Shown piece after piece: positions 44,848-52,502 of a stretch of 64,000 bases of DNA. This stretch comes from Falsiroseomonas sp. (GTDB lineage Bacteria; Pseudomonadota; Alphaproteobacteria; Acetobacterales; Acetobacteraceae). Each line of letters starts with the position of its first letter. Positions within the stretch are counted from its first letter, which is position 1. The notes under the pieces are model-generated. The model saw nothing but the letters and a program-made list of their open reading frames with translations, did no database searches and was not told the DNA's origin. Location of the stretch: the NCBI RefSeq assembly GCF_030695085.1, contig NZ_JAUYTS010000232.1, positions 1 through 64,000 of the forward strand, read 5' to 3'. Position numbers and translations under genes: made by a program.

Positions 44848-45888
44848 TCAGCCGGCGCTGAGCGCGCTGTCGTCCCGTGCCGCGAGCAGGAAGGCATCCA
44901 GGCCACTCCGCACCACCTCCGGGTCCAGCTCGCGCAGGATGAAGACCAGGCGGGACCGGCGCGGCTCCCCTTCCGGCCAGGCGGCCAGGCGGATCGGGGG
45001 GTGGAACAGGTGCTGCACGCCGTGGATCACTACGGGCCGGTCCTCCCCCTCCAGGTCCAGCAGTCCCTTCATGCGCAGCACGGCGGCGCCGCGGGTCATC
45101 GCCAGCATCTCCAGCCAGCCGGCGAGGCCGGTCCAGGGCAAGGGCTGGTCGAATTCCAGGCACAGCGCCTGGATCTTCGGGTCGTGCCGGTTGCGGTCAT
45201 GGTGATGATGGTGGTGATGACCATGCGGTGCGGCGGCGCCGATCCAGGTGGCAACCGCCGGCGTCTTGGCCGAGGTATCGTAGGGCCCGGCATCCAGCAG
45301 CCGCGACGCCGGGACATCGCCGGCGATGGCGGGCAGGATCGGCGCGATCGGGTTCAGCGCCGCCAGCCTGTCCTGCAGCGCCGCCACCTGGGCCGGGGGC
45401 ACCAGATCCGTCTTGGTCAGCACGATGCGGTCCGCCACCGCGGCCTGGCGCAGCGCCTCCGGCTGGCTGTCCAGCGTCGCCATGCCGGTCGCGGCATCCA
45501 CCAGGGTCACCACGCCATCCAGCACGAAGCGGCGGGCGAGCCGCGGGTCGGCCATCAGCGTGTGCAGGATGGGGGCGGGGTCGGCGAGGCCGGTGGTCTC
45601 CACCACCACCCGCGCCACCGCCTGGCCGGCCAGCATGCGGTCCCACACGCCATCGAGGGCGGTCAGCAGGTCGCCGCGGATGGTGCAGCACAGGCAGCCG
45701 GCGTTCAGCAGCACCGTGTCGCCGTCCAGGCGCTCCACCAGCAGGTGGTCCAGGCCGATCTCGCCGAATTCGTTGATCAGCACGGCGGTATTGGCCATCT
45801 CGGGCTGCTTCAGCAGCGCGTTGAGCAGCGTCGTCTTGCCGGCGCCGAGGAAGCCCGTGAGGATGGTGACAGGGATAGGGCCGCTCAT
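44848..45888 (-). CDS. CobW/COG0523 (ZNG1-like) GTP-dependent metal chaperone
   Basis: A 346-residue G3E GTPase. Walker A GFLGAGKTT (12-20), NEFGEIGLD, the metal-binding GCLCCTIRGDL (CxCC at 65-68) and TKTD (G4) are all present. A histidine-rich loop with seven consecutive His lies at about 222-235, followed by the CobW C-terminal domain. Members deliver zinc or cobalt to client enzymes. The ATG overlaps the hisI stop (ATGA), and the pair is divergent from a Zur-like regulator, which favours a zinc role. Confidence 0.92.
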   Translation of the reverse strand: MSGPIPVTILTGFLGAGKTTLLNALLKQPEMANTAVLINEFGEIGLDHLLVERLDGDTVLLNAGCLCCTIRGDLLTALDGVWDRMLAGQAVARVVVETTGLADPAPILHTLMADPRLARRFVLDGVVTLVDAATGMATLDSQPEALRQAAVADRIVLTKTDLVPPAQVAALQDRLAALNPIAPILPAIAGDVPASRLLDAGPYDTSAKTPAVATWIGAAAPHGHHHHHHHDRNRHDPKIQALCLEFDQPLPWTGLAGWLEMLAMTRGAAVLRMKGLLDLEGEDRPVVIHGVQHLFHPPIRLAAWPEGEPRRSRLVFILRELDPEVVRSGLDAFLLAARDDSALSAG

Positions 45889-46343
45889 CCGTGGCTGTGC
45901 CCCTGATGGGCCGCGCCATACAGGGCGGCCGGGTCCATCAGCGGCTCCGCGATGGTGGCCAGCGCGTCGTCCCTGATGGCGCGGAAGAAGCAGTTGCGCC
46001 GGCCCGTGTGGCAGGCGACCCCCAACTGGTGCACCAGGGCCAGCAGCGTATCGCCATCGCAATCGACGCGCAGCTCCACCAGATGCTGCAACTGGCCCGA
46101 GGTCTCGCCCTTGCGCCACAGCCCCTTGCGGGAGCGGCTGTAGTAGCAGACGCGGCCGGTCCGCAGCGTCTCGGCCACCGCCTCCCGGTTCATCCAGGCC
46201 ATCATCAGCACCTCCCCGCTGTCATGCTGCTGGGCGATGCAGGCGACCAGGCCGGCGGCATCGAAGCGCACCGCATCCAGAAGACTTTCCCGCGCGACGG
46301 CTGAGGGAGGGGTATAGGCTGGGGGGGAGGGTGTGTCGGTCAT
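45885..46343 (-). CDS. hisI: Phosphoribosyl-AMP cyclohydrolase HisI
   Basis: A 152-residue zinc enzyme that opens the purine ring of PR-AMP in histidine synthesis. The family core is clear: WMNREAVAETL, SRSRKGLWRKGETSG and the metal cysteines in VDCDGD and GVACHTGRRNCFF, all kept. The C-terminus ends in HQGHSHG, an unusual metal-binding tail. No other his gene is nearby. Its place in a zinc-regulated pair suggests either a stress-induced copy or a client of the adjacent chaperone. Confidence 0.94.
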   Translation of the reverse strand: MTDTPSPPAYTPPSAVARESLLDAVRFDAAGLVACIAQQHDSGEVLMMAWMNREAVAETLRTGRVCYYSRSRKGLWRKGETSGQLQHLVELRVDCDGDTLLALVHQLGVACHTGRRNCFFRAIRDDALATIAEPLMDPAALYGAAHQGHSHG

Positions 46344-46352
46344 GCTGCCCCC

Positions 46353-46365
46353 TTATATGATGCAA
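46353..46365. promoter_or_regulatory. Candidate Zur operator/promoter in the hisI-zur gap
   Basis: TTATATGATGCAA is an imperfect palindrome (TTRYAT-G-ATRYAA, 8 of 12 positions paired) in a 41-base divergent gap and is the only AT-rich stretch there. It contains a -10-like TATGAT for the rightward gene. It resembles the AT-rich dyads bound by Zur, but the match is partial. Confidence 0.35.
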
Positions 46366-46384
46366 AGCGGCGCAGGGGACAGAG

Positions 46385-46912
46385 ATGGCGGAAAGCATGC
46401 GAACTGATGCGATGGTGGCCCCGGCCCCGGCCCAGGACGCAGCCGCGGAGGCGGCGCTGGAGGCCGCGCTCAACCGGGCCGCTTCATCCTGCCTGCATCG
46501 CGGCGCGCAGCTGACGGAACTGCGCCGGCAGGTGCTGCGCCTGGTGCTTCAGGCCCGGCAGCCGATCGGCGCCTATGCCCTGCTCGACCAGTTGCGCGGC
46601 GCGCGGCGCGGTGCCGCGCCGCCCACCGTGTACCGGGCGCTGGACTTCCTTCTGGCCCAGGGTCTGATCCACAAGGTGGAGCGGCTGAACGCCTTCATCG
46701 GCTGCGACGAGACCGGCCATGGCCACGCGCATGGCGAGGATCATCCGCACCAGTTCCTGATCTGCGGCGAATGCGGGGCCACCGCCGAGATCTGCGACCC
46801 CGACACCGCCGCCGCCGTGGCCGCCGCGGCCGCGCGACAAGGCTTCGTGCCACGCCGGACCACGGTGGAGGTGGAGGGAATGTGCGCGCGCTGTGCCGGT
46901 GCAAGGGACTGA
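46385..46912 (+). CDS. zur: Fur-family regulator, probably Zur
   Basis: A 175-residue Fur-family repressor. Winged-helix residues TVYRALDFLLAQGLIHKVE are followed by the regulatory metal site CDETGHGHAHGEDHPH and a structural zinc site made of two CxxC pairs (CGEC and CARC). The histidine-dense region, lack of Fur-specific features and divergent hisI-cobW neighbours point to zinc sensing. An N-terminal extension of about 30 Ala-rich residues precedes the DNA-binding domain. Confidence 0.85.
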   Translation: MAESMRTDAMVAPAPAQDAAAEAALEAALNRAASSCLHRGAQLTELRRQVLRLVLQARQPIGAYALLDQLRGARRGAAPPTVYRALDFLLAQGLIHKVERLNAFIGCDETGHGHAHGEDHPHQFLICGECGATAEICDPDTAAAVAAAAARQGFVPRRTTVEVEGMCARCAGARD

Positions 46913-46990
46913 CGCCGCCATCAACTGCGCGTCATCCGGCAGCATCAATTCTCGCCTTCCGGGACTAATGAATGCTCACTCTCGCGGAGC

Positions 46991-47392
46991 ATGGAACGTT
47001 CTCTCCAGACACCGGCCCGTCACGGGCATGTCTCGCAGGATGGTCGCGACCTTGGCGAAGTCCGCATGGCGGCGCTTCGCCTGCTGCGTGACCTGCGGGC
47101 CATCGATGCGCAGGTCGGCGTGCACAACAGCCGCATCGCCTTCGACGTGGTGATGCTGTTCTACGAAAAGGCGCTGGCGCAGCCGGAGCCGGCGCTCTCG
47201 GTGGATCAGATCGGGTCGGCCTGCGGCTATAGCGGGCCGACGGTGCGGCTGGTGCTGAAGCGTCTGCTCGCGGCCAGCATGGTTGCCCCGGTGCGCCGGC
47301 TGGGCAAGACCCAGTTCTATGCGATGACACCGGCCGGCATGGCGGGCTTCGAGGGCTATATCACCGCCATCCTGGCCTTCCGGGCACCCTGA
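46991..47392 (+). CDS. MarR-like winged-helix DNA-binding protein
   Basis: A 133-residue protein with a winged helix in its C-terminal half: SVDQIGSACGYSGPTVRLVLKRLL as the helix-turn-helix (split over residues 75-98), then a wing containing RRLGKTQFYAMTP. It probably regulates transcription, but the target is unknown. An acidic/basic N-terminal part of 35 residues is not conserved. It stands between zur and the convergent metC operon. Confidence 0.68.
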   Translation: MERSLQTPARHGHVSQDGRDLGEVRMAALRLLRDLRAIDAQVGVHNSRIAFDVVMLFYEKALAQPEPALSVDQIGSACGYSGPTVRLVLKRLLAASMVAPVRRLGKTQFYAMTPAGMAGFEGYITAILAFRAP

Positions 47393-47394
47393 AG

Positions 47395-47418
47395 GGCGCC
47401 CGGTGCGCGCCGTTTATT
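47395..47418 (+). terminator. Weak hairpin terminator after the MarR-like gene
   Basis: GGCGC (47395-47399) pairs with GCGCC (47407-47411) around a 7-base loop and is followed by GTTTATT. It lies three bases after the MarR-like stop and reaches into the end of the convergent metC gene. The stem is short. Confidence 0.35.
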
Positions 47419-48616
47419 GCGGCAGCAGCGCCAGCGCCTGGTCGAGGTCGGCGATGATGTCCGCCACCTCCTCCAGCCCGATATGCAGCCGCACCGCCTG
47501 GCCCGGCAATTCGGGGGTGACGCGGCGCACCAGCATGCCGTTGGTGGGCAGTGCCAAGCACTCATACCCACCCCAGCTCGCGCCGATGCCGAACAGCTTC
47601 AGCCCATCGACGAAGCGGAAGATGTCGGCCTCCGTGTAGCGCGGCTGGAAAACGATGCCGAACAGCGAACAGCCGCCATCGAAATCCCGCTTCCACAGCT
47701 CATGTCCGGGTGCGCCGGGCAGCGCCGGGTGGCGCACCTCCGCCACCTCCGGCCGCTGTGCCAGCCAGGCGGCGACTTCCAGCGAGCTTTCGGTCTGCCG
47801 CTGCAGCCGGATCGGCATGGTCCGCACGCCGCGCAGCGCCAGCCAGCAATCATCCGGGCTGGCATAATGCCCCATCGCGGAGGCCGCATTGCGGACGATG
47901 TGGTGATGCGCTTCCGACGCCACGGTGATGCTGCCGAGCAGGATGTCGGAATGACCGCCGACATATTTGGTCAGCGCCTGGATCGACACGTCGCAGCCAT
48001 GCGCGAAGGGCTGGAAGCTGTGGATGCCCCAGGTGTTGTCGATCATGCTGACGGCGCCGTGGCGCCGGGCCACCGCGGTCAGCGCCGGCACGTCCTGCAC
48101 CTCGAAGGTGTGGCTGCCGGGGCTTTCCAGGTAAAGGACCTTGGTGTTCGGCGTCCACAGCGCCTCCAGCCCCGCGGCATCGATGCAGGGGTCGTAGAAC
48201 TGCGTCTCGATGCCCCAGCCGGGCATGACGTTTTCCGCCAGGTTGCGCCCGGGGCCATAGACGCTGTCAGGCATCAGGCAGCGATCGCCCGCCTTCAGCC
48301 AGGCGAGCAGCGGCACGGCGACGGCAGCCAGGCCGGTGCCGGTGATGGTGCAGTGCGTGCCGCCCTCGATCTCCGCCACCACGTCTTCCAGCGCGTAATG
48401 CGTCGGGCCGCCCTGGGTGCCGTAGGTCATCACCCGGTTGTAGCGGTGCTTCGCATTGTCGCGCCGCGCCTCGCAGGACGGCGCGGTGACGGTGGAGCCG
48501 CGATAGACGGGCGGGTTGACGAAGCCCAGCGCGCGGATCGGCGGCCGTGCGGCATGCGACATGCGTGTGGCGAAGCCGTGCTTCGCGCGGCTGCCGGGGT
48601 TGGCGTCGTCAGGCAT
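47414..48616 (-). CDS. metC: Cystathionine beta-lyase / Cys-Met metabolism PLP enzyme
   Basis: A 400-residue PLP enzyme of the Cys/Met metabolism family. The cofactor lysine is Lys217 in ALTKYVGGHSD; RYNRVMTYGTQGGPTHYALE and VLYLESPGSHTFEVQD mark the family. The GSH/LALR pattern fits beta-lyase (MetC) rather than gamma-synthase, though the distinction is not absolute. It is last in the NUDIX-alaX-sulfurtransferase-metC operon; its ATG shares one base with the sulfurtransferase stop. Confidence 0.88.
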   Translation of the reverse strand: MPDDANPGSRAKHGFATRMSHAARPPIRALGFVNPPVYRGSTVTAPSCEARRDNAKHRYNRVMTYGTQGGPTHYALEDVVAEIEGGTHCTITGTGLAAVAVPLLAWLKAGDRCLMPDSVYGPGRNLAENVMPGWGIETQFYDPCIDAAGLEALWTPNTKVLYLESPGSHTFEVQDVPALTAVARRHGAVSMIDNTWGIHSFQPFAHGCDVSIQALTKYVGGHSDILLGSITVASEAHHHIVRNAASAMGHYASPDDCWLALRGVRTMPIRLQRQTESSLEVAAWLAQRPEVAEVRHPALPGAPGHELWKRDFDGGCSLFGIVFQPRYTEADIFRFVDGLKLFGIGASWGGYECLALPTNGMLVRRVTPELPGQAVRLHIGLEEVADIIADLDQALALLPQ

Positions 48617-49461
48617 CAGCTTGCCTCCTTCGGGGTTTCCGGGCGGCTCGCCCATTCGGTCCAGGAACCGTCATAGACGGCGGGTTCGGGCAGCCCGGCA
48701 TGTATCGCTCCCAGTGCCAGCACACAGGCGGTGACGCCGGTGCCGCAGGAGGTGACGATCGGGCGCGTGTCATCCGCGCCGCGTTCCGCGAACATCGCCT
48801 TTAGCGTCGCCACATCCTTCATCACGCCATCCGGCCCGACGAGGTCGGCCGCCGGCAGGGATTGCGCGCCGGGCATGTGGCCGGAGGGCAGGCCTGGCCG
48901 GGGTTCGGCCGCCGAGCCGTCGAAGCGCGCCCTGGACCGTGCATCGAGGATCAGCGCCTCGCCACCGCCCTGGCGGACGATGCGCTTGATGTCGCCGATG
49001 CCGGCGAGCCGCCGGGCGATGAGATCCGCCACGAAGGTCGCGGCCGGGGCAGGGGGGGCGTCGCCGGATTCCACCGGCCGGCCCTCGCGCTGCCATTTCG
49101 GCAGGCCGCCATCCAGCACCGCGGCATTCTCATGCCCGAACAGCCGCATCATCCACCAGCCGCGCGGCGAGGCGCGCAGCCCGTGCTGGTCGTAGAACAC
49201 CACCCGCGTGGTGTTGGAGATGCCGAGCGCACCGACCAGCTTCTCGAACCGCGCCGGGGTCGGAACCATGTGCGGCAGGGCGCTGTCCGGGTCGGCGATC
49301 TGGTCGATATTGAACAGCCGCGCGCCCGGGATATGCGCCTTGCGGAAGCCATCCGGCGCATTGCCCTGTTCGGTCGGCAGGTAGGTGGTGCAGTCCAGCA
49401 CCACGAGGTCCGGCTTGCCGAGCTCGGCCGCCAGCCATTCGGTGGAAACCAGCAGATCCAT
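48616..49461 (-). CDS. 3-mercaptopyruvate/thiosulfate sulfurtransferase (two rhodanese domains)
   Basis: A 281-residue protein with an inactive N-terminal rhodanese domain (about 5-130) and a catalytic C-terminal one (about 150-275). The active loop CGTGVT starts at Cys239; CG(S/T)GVT is typical of mercaptopyruvate sulfurtransferases. It moves sulfur from mercaptopyruvate, a cysteine breakdown product, to acceptors. It sits directly upstream of metC, consistent with cysteine/sulfur handling. Confidence 0.9.
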   Translation of the reverse strand: MDLLVSTEWLAAELGKPDLVVLDCTTYLPTEQGNAPDGFRKAHIPGARLFNIDQIADPDSALPHMVPTPARFEKLVGALGISNTTRVVFYDQHGLRASPRGWWMMRLFGHENAAVLDGGLPKWQREGRPVESGDAPPAPAATFVADLIARRLAGIGDIKRIVRQGGGEALILDARSRARFDGSAAEPRPGLPSGHMPGAQSLPAADLVGPDGVMKDVATLKAMFAERGADDTRPIVTSCGTGVTACVLALGAIHAGLPEPAVYDGSWTEWASRPETPKEAS

Positions 49462-49478
49462 GTGTGTCACTCCCTGTC

Positions 49479-50198
49479 TCACTCCGGCAATACGATGTGG
49501 ATGCGCCGGTTCTGCCGGCCCTTGCTTTCCAGCTTCAGCACCTCGACCCGCCCGATCTCCCCGGTGCTGGCCACATGCGTGCCGCCGCAGGGTTGCAGGT
49601 CCACCGGCGCGGCTTCCGCGCCGATACGGACCAGGCGGATCCGTCCGGCGCCGCGCGGTGGCTGCACGGACAGGGTGCGGACCATCTGCGGGCTGGCGTC
49701 CAGCTCCGCCTCGGTGATCCAGGTGGTGGAGATCGGGTGGTCGGCGGCGACCAGCTCCGCCAGGCGTTCGGTGAACCATTCCTTGGCGGGCGGGTCCGGC
49801 AGGTCGAAGTCGAGGCGGGACTTCTCCGCGCCGATCTGGTTGCCGGTGGCGTAGATGCCGGGCAGCACGCTGCACAGCAGATGCAGAGTGGTGTGCATCC
49901 GCATGTGCCGGTGCCGCCGGGTCCAGTCGAGGCCTAGCGTCACCTCCGCCCCCACGGGCGGCAAGGCGCTGCCCGGGGCCAGGGTGTGCAGGATGGCGCC
50001 GGCTTCGCCCTTGATGGCTTCGGCGACCGCGGCCTCCCCACCCTCCCAATGCAACGTCCCGGCATCGCCGGGCTGGCCGCCGCTGCGGGCGTAGAGGTTG
50101 GTGCGGTCCAGCACCACGCCACGCTCATCGGCCGCGATCACGCGCGCCGTCGCCTCCCGCAGATAGGCATCCTCGGTGAACAGGGTCTCGGTCATCAT
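49479..50198 (-). CDS. Alanyl-tRNA editing protein AlaX
   Basis: A 239-residue stand-alone editing domain that removes Ser or Gly from mischarged tRNA-Ala. It keeps both zinc motifs: HxxxH in RMHTTLHLL and CxxxH in QPCGGTHV, plus the N-terminal YARSGGQPGD. The start ATG of an ATGATGA junction overlaps the NUDIX stop and has GAGG at good spacing. The length fits AlaX-M type proteins. Confidence 0.93.
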   Translation of the reverse strand: MMTETLFTEDAYLREATARVIAADERGVVLDRTNLYARSGGQPGDAGTLHWEGGEAAVAEAIKGEAGAILHTLAPGSALPPVGAEVTLGLDWTRRHRHMRMHTTLHLLCSVLPGIYATGNQIGAEKSRLDFDLPDPPAKEWFTERLAELVAADHPISTTWITEAELDASPQMVRTLSVQPPRGAGRIRLVRIGAEAAPVDLQPCGGTHVASTGEIGRVEVLKLESKGRQNRRIHIVLPE

Positions 50199-50860
50199 TT
50201 CCATTCCTCACGCAGCCGCGCGCGGTTCACCTGCAGCCAGAGCAGCGCGAGCGCGCCGGGGGCGTTCTGGATGCGGTTCTCCGCCACCATGCGGAAGGCA
50301 TCCTCCGCAGGCAGCACCAGCACGCGGGTTTCCTCATTCTCATTGTCCAGGCCATGCGTGGTGGCGCCGGTATCGGACAGGTCCACGCAGGCGCAGTGGA
50401 AATGCACCACCTCGTCGCAGCCCCCCTGCATCAGCAGGAAGGCGCCGATGCGGTCCGTGGCGCCGGCCACCAGGCCGGTTTCCTCGGTCAGTTCGCGCTT
50501 GCCGGCCACCACCGGATCCTCCCCCGCCTCGAGCAGCCCGGCGGGGCATTCGGTCATCACGGGCGGCAGGCCGGCCGCGAGTGCCGGCAGGCGGAACTGC
50601 TCGATCAGCGCGACGCGGTCGGTGACGGGATCATAGGGCAGCATCACCACGCCCTGGCCGCGGCGCCACAACTCCCAGGTCAGGATGCCCGAGGGCGTGC
50701 CGTCGAAGCGCGCGTAGCGGAAGCGCACGCGTTGCAGGGCGAAGCGGTGGCCCCAGACCACCTCATCCTCCAGCACCTCCAGCCCCGGCCAGGGCGGGAT
50801 CGGTGGGGCCTTGGGGTGGCGGGGCGGCGGCGATGCGGGCGGGGGTGGGCTGGCGCTCAT
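50195..50860 (-). CDS. NUDIX hydrolase (ADP-ribose pyrophosphatase type)
   Basis: A 221-residue NUDIX enzyme. The Nudix box is complete: G, then E seven residues on, REL.EETG in the segment GLLEAGEDP...KRELTEETGL. The upstream FALQRVRFRYARFDG and later GGCDEVVHF resemble ADP-ribose/ADP-sugar pyrophosphatases. The first 25 residues are proline-rich. First gene of the leftward operon with alaX, divergent from an EamA permease. Confidence 0.9.
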   Translation of the reverse strand: MSASPPPPASPPPRHPKAPPIPPWPGLEVLEDEVVWGHRFALQRVRFRYARFDGTPSGILTWELWRRGQGVVMLPYDPVTDRVALIEQFRLPALAAGLPPVMTECPAGLLEAGEDPVVAGKRELTEETGLVAGATDRIGAFLLMQGGCDEVVHFHCACVDLSDTGATTHGLDNENEETRVLVLPAEDAFRMVAENRIQNAPGALALLWLQVNRARLREEWK

Positions 50861-50897
50861 GCCCGGCGGAACCTACGCTCGGGCGCCAGGAACGTCC

Positions 50898-51815
50898 ATG
50901 TCCCCCACCCTTCCGATTCCCCTCACGGTCAGCGCGGCGCGGCGCCGCGGCATCCTGCTGGTGCTGGCCGCCTCGGCGTCCTTCGTGGTTTCGGCCGCGC
51001 TGGTGAAGTCGCTGGGGCCGGGGGTGCCGCTGCCGCAGATCATCCTGTTCCGCAACGCCTTCGCCCTGCCGCTGCTGATGCTGATGGTGGTGCAGGCGGG
51101 CGGCTTCCATCTGCTGCGGACCCGGCTGCCCTGGCGCCATGCGGAGCGTACGCTGTGGGGCATGTGCGGCATGGTCGGTGCCTTCCACGGCTTCGTGCAC
51201 CTGCCATTGGCCACCGCCACCGCGCTCGGCTTCACCATGCCGCTGTTCCTGACGGCGCTGTCCGTGGTGCTGCTGGGGGAGAAGGTCGGCTGGCGGCGCT
51301 GGTCCGCGGTGGTGGTGGGCTTTGCCGGCGTGCTGATCATGGTCCGCCCCGGCTTCGGCGGCGCCGCGCTGCCGGTGTTCAGCGTAGGCCTGGTGCTGCT
51401 GGGCGCCTTTGGCTGGGCCATGGCGATGATGAGCATCCGCCGCATGGGAGAGGCCGGGGAGCCTGGCGTCTCCATCGTCTTCTGGTTCGCCCTGTCCTCC
51501 GCCGTGCTGGCGGGGATCGCCACCATCCCGGTCTGGGTCACGCCCTCGCCGCGCGAATGGCTCCTGCTGGCGGGCATCGGCTGTGTCTCCGCCGTGGCGC
51601 AGCTGCTGATGACGGCGGCCTATCGGCGCGGGGAGACCACGCTGCTGGCGCCCTTCGAATATTCCGGCCTGATCTGGACCATGTTCGCCGGCATCCTGAT
51701 CTGGTCCGAATGGCCCGACGTGTTCGAGCTCATCGGCTTTGCCGTGCTGGTCGGCGCTGGCCTGTTCATCTGGTGGCGGGAAGTGGTGCGGGCGGCGGAG
51801 GCGCAGCGCAAATGA
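50898..51815 (+). CDS. EamA/DMT-family permease
   Basis: A 305-residue membrane protein with ten predicted helices in two EamA repeats. ALVKSLGPGVPLPQIILFRN and AFGWAMAMMSIRRMG are typical segments. It probably exports a small metabolite. The ATG lies where the conserved region starts; longer in-frame starts would overlap the divergent NUDIX gene. Its stop overlaps the MaoC start (ATGA). Confidence 0.88.
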   Translation: MSPTLPIPLTVSAARRRGILLVLAASASFVVSAALVKSLGPGVPLPQIILFRNAFALPLLMLMVVQAGGFHLLRTRLPWRHAERTLWGMCGMVGAFHGFVHLPLATATALGFTMPLFLTALSVVLLGEKVGWRRWSAVVVGFAGVLIMVRPGFGGAALPVFSVGLVLLGAFGWAMAMMSIRRMGEAGEPGVSIVFWFALSSAVLAGIATIPVWVTPSPREWLLLAGIGCVSAVAQLLMTAAYRRGETTLLAPFEYSGLIWTMFAGILIWSEWPDVFELIGFAVLVGAGLFIWWREVVRAAEAQRK

Positions 51816-52312
51816 CCTTCGACCCCGCCCGGCACCGCATGCTGGCCGAACAGCGCTGGTTCGAGGATTTCCGCCTCGGCGAGCGTTTCCCGCTGCCCAG
51901 CCGCACCATGACGAGCGCCATCTTCTCCGCCTTCCAGGCGGCCAGCGGCGACAATCACCCGATCCACTATGACCGCGAATACTGCCGGGCCCGCGGCCTG
52001 CCGGACATGCTGGCGCATGGCTACCAGGTGGCGATCCAGACCGCGGCGGGTGCGGGCATCTTTCCGCATCTGGTCGAGGAGTCGTTGAAGGCCTTCCTCG
52101 AACAATCCAGCCGCTTCCTGCATCCGGTTGTGCTCGGCGACACGCTGTATCCGTGCCTCGAGGTGGATGAGCTGACGCCGAACCGCAGCACCGGCGTGGT
52201 CGGCCTTCGCAGCACCGTGCACAACCAGCATGGCGTGCAGGTGCTGGAGGGCCGGCACCGTTACCTGCTGCGCAGGCGCGTCAGCGCAGCATGCCTTCCA
52301 TCACCGCCATGA
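51812..52312 (+). CDS. MaoC-like (R)-specific enoyl-CoA hydratase
   Basis: A 166-residue hotdog-fold hydratase. The family signature is FQAASGDNHPIHYDREYC with the catalytic Asp/His, followed by DMLAHGYQVAIQTAAG. It acts on an enoyl- or acyl-CoA; the specific pathway is unknown. Coupled to the EamA permease by ATGA. Its last 32 bases overlap a small gene on the other strand. Confidence 0.88.
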   Translation: MTFDPARHRMLAEQRWFEDFRLGERFPLPSRTMTSAIFSAFQAASGDNHPIHYDREYCRARGLPDMLAHGYQVAIQTAAGAGIFPHLVEESLKAFLEQSSRFLHPVVLGDTLYPCLEVDELTPNRSTGVVGLRSTVHNQHGVQVLEGRHRYLLRRRVSAACLPSPP

Positions 52313-52433
52313 TCAGCACCGCCACCACCGCGGCACCGGCGACAGCGGGGAAGATGTAGGGGTGGCGGAGATGCTCGACGTCGCGGCCGTCGCGTCGGTC
52401 GTCCTGATAGCGATCGCTCTGGTACTGGCTCAT
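52281..52433 (-). CDS. 50-residue membrane protein, hypothetical
   Basis: A small frame with a strong ribosome-binding site (AGAGGAGAAA nine bases before the ATG). The N-terminal half is very polar (Gln/Asp/Arg-rich up to residue 24), and the C-terminal half is one hydrophobic helix (about residues 26-46) after HPYIFP, so it is a single-pass membrane protein. I recognise no family. It follows the sulfotransferase-TPR gene by 69 bases and overlaps the MaoC 3' end antisense. Real expression is likely but unproven. Confidence 0.6.
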   Translation of the reverse strand: MSQYQSDRYQDDRRDGRDVEHLRHPYIFPAVAGAAVVAVLIMAVMEGMLR

Positions 52434-52502
52434 GCGGGTTTCTCCTCTCTCCACCCGCCCTGAACGCGCGCGCCGATTTGGCGGTTCAGCTCCGTTCCGC
52501 CC

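Noticed and set aside
45183..45226. Histidine run as a possible cloning tag or artefact
   Set aside because: It is internal to a complete CobW protein at the position where natural family members carry His-rich loops.
50354..51811. A long N-terminal extension of MaoC
   Set aside because: It is out of frame with and overlaps the EamA and NUDIX genes; the ATGA start gives a normal-length MaoC.
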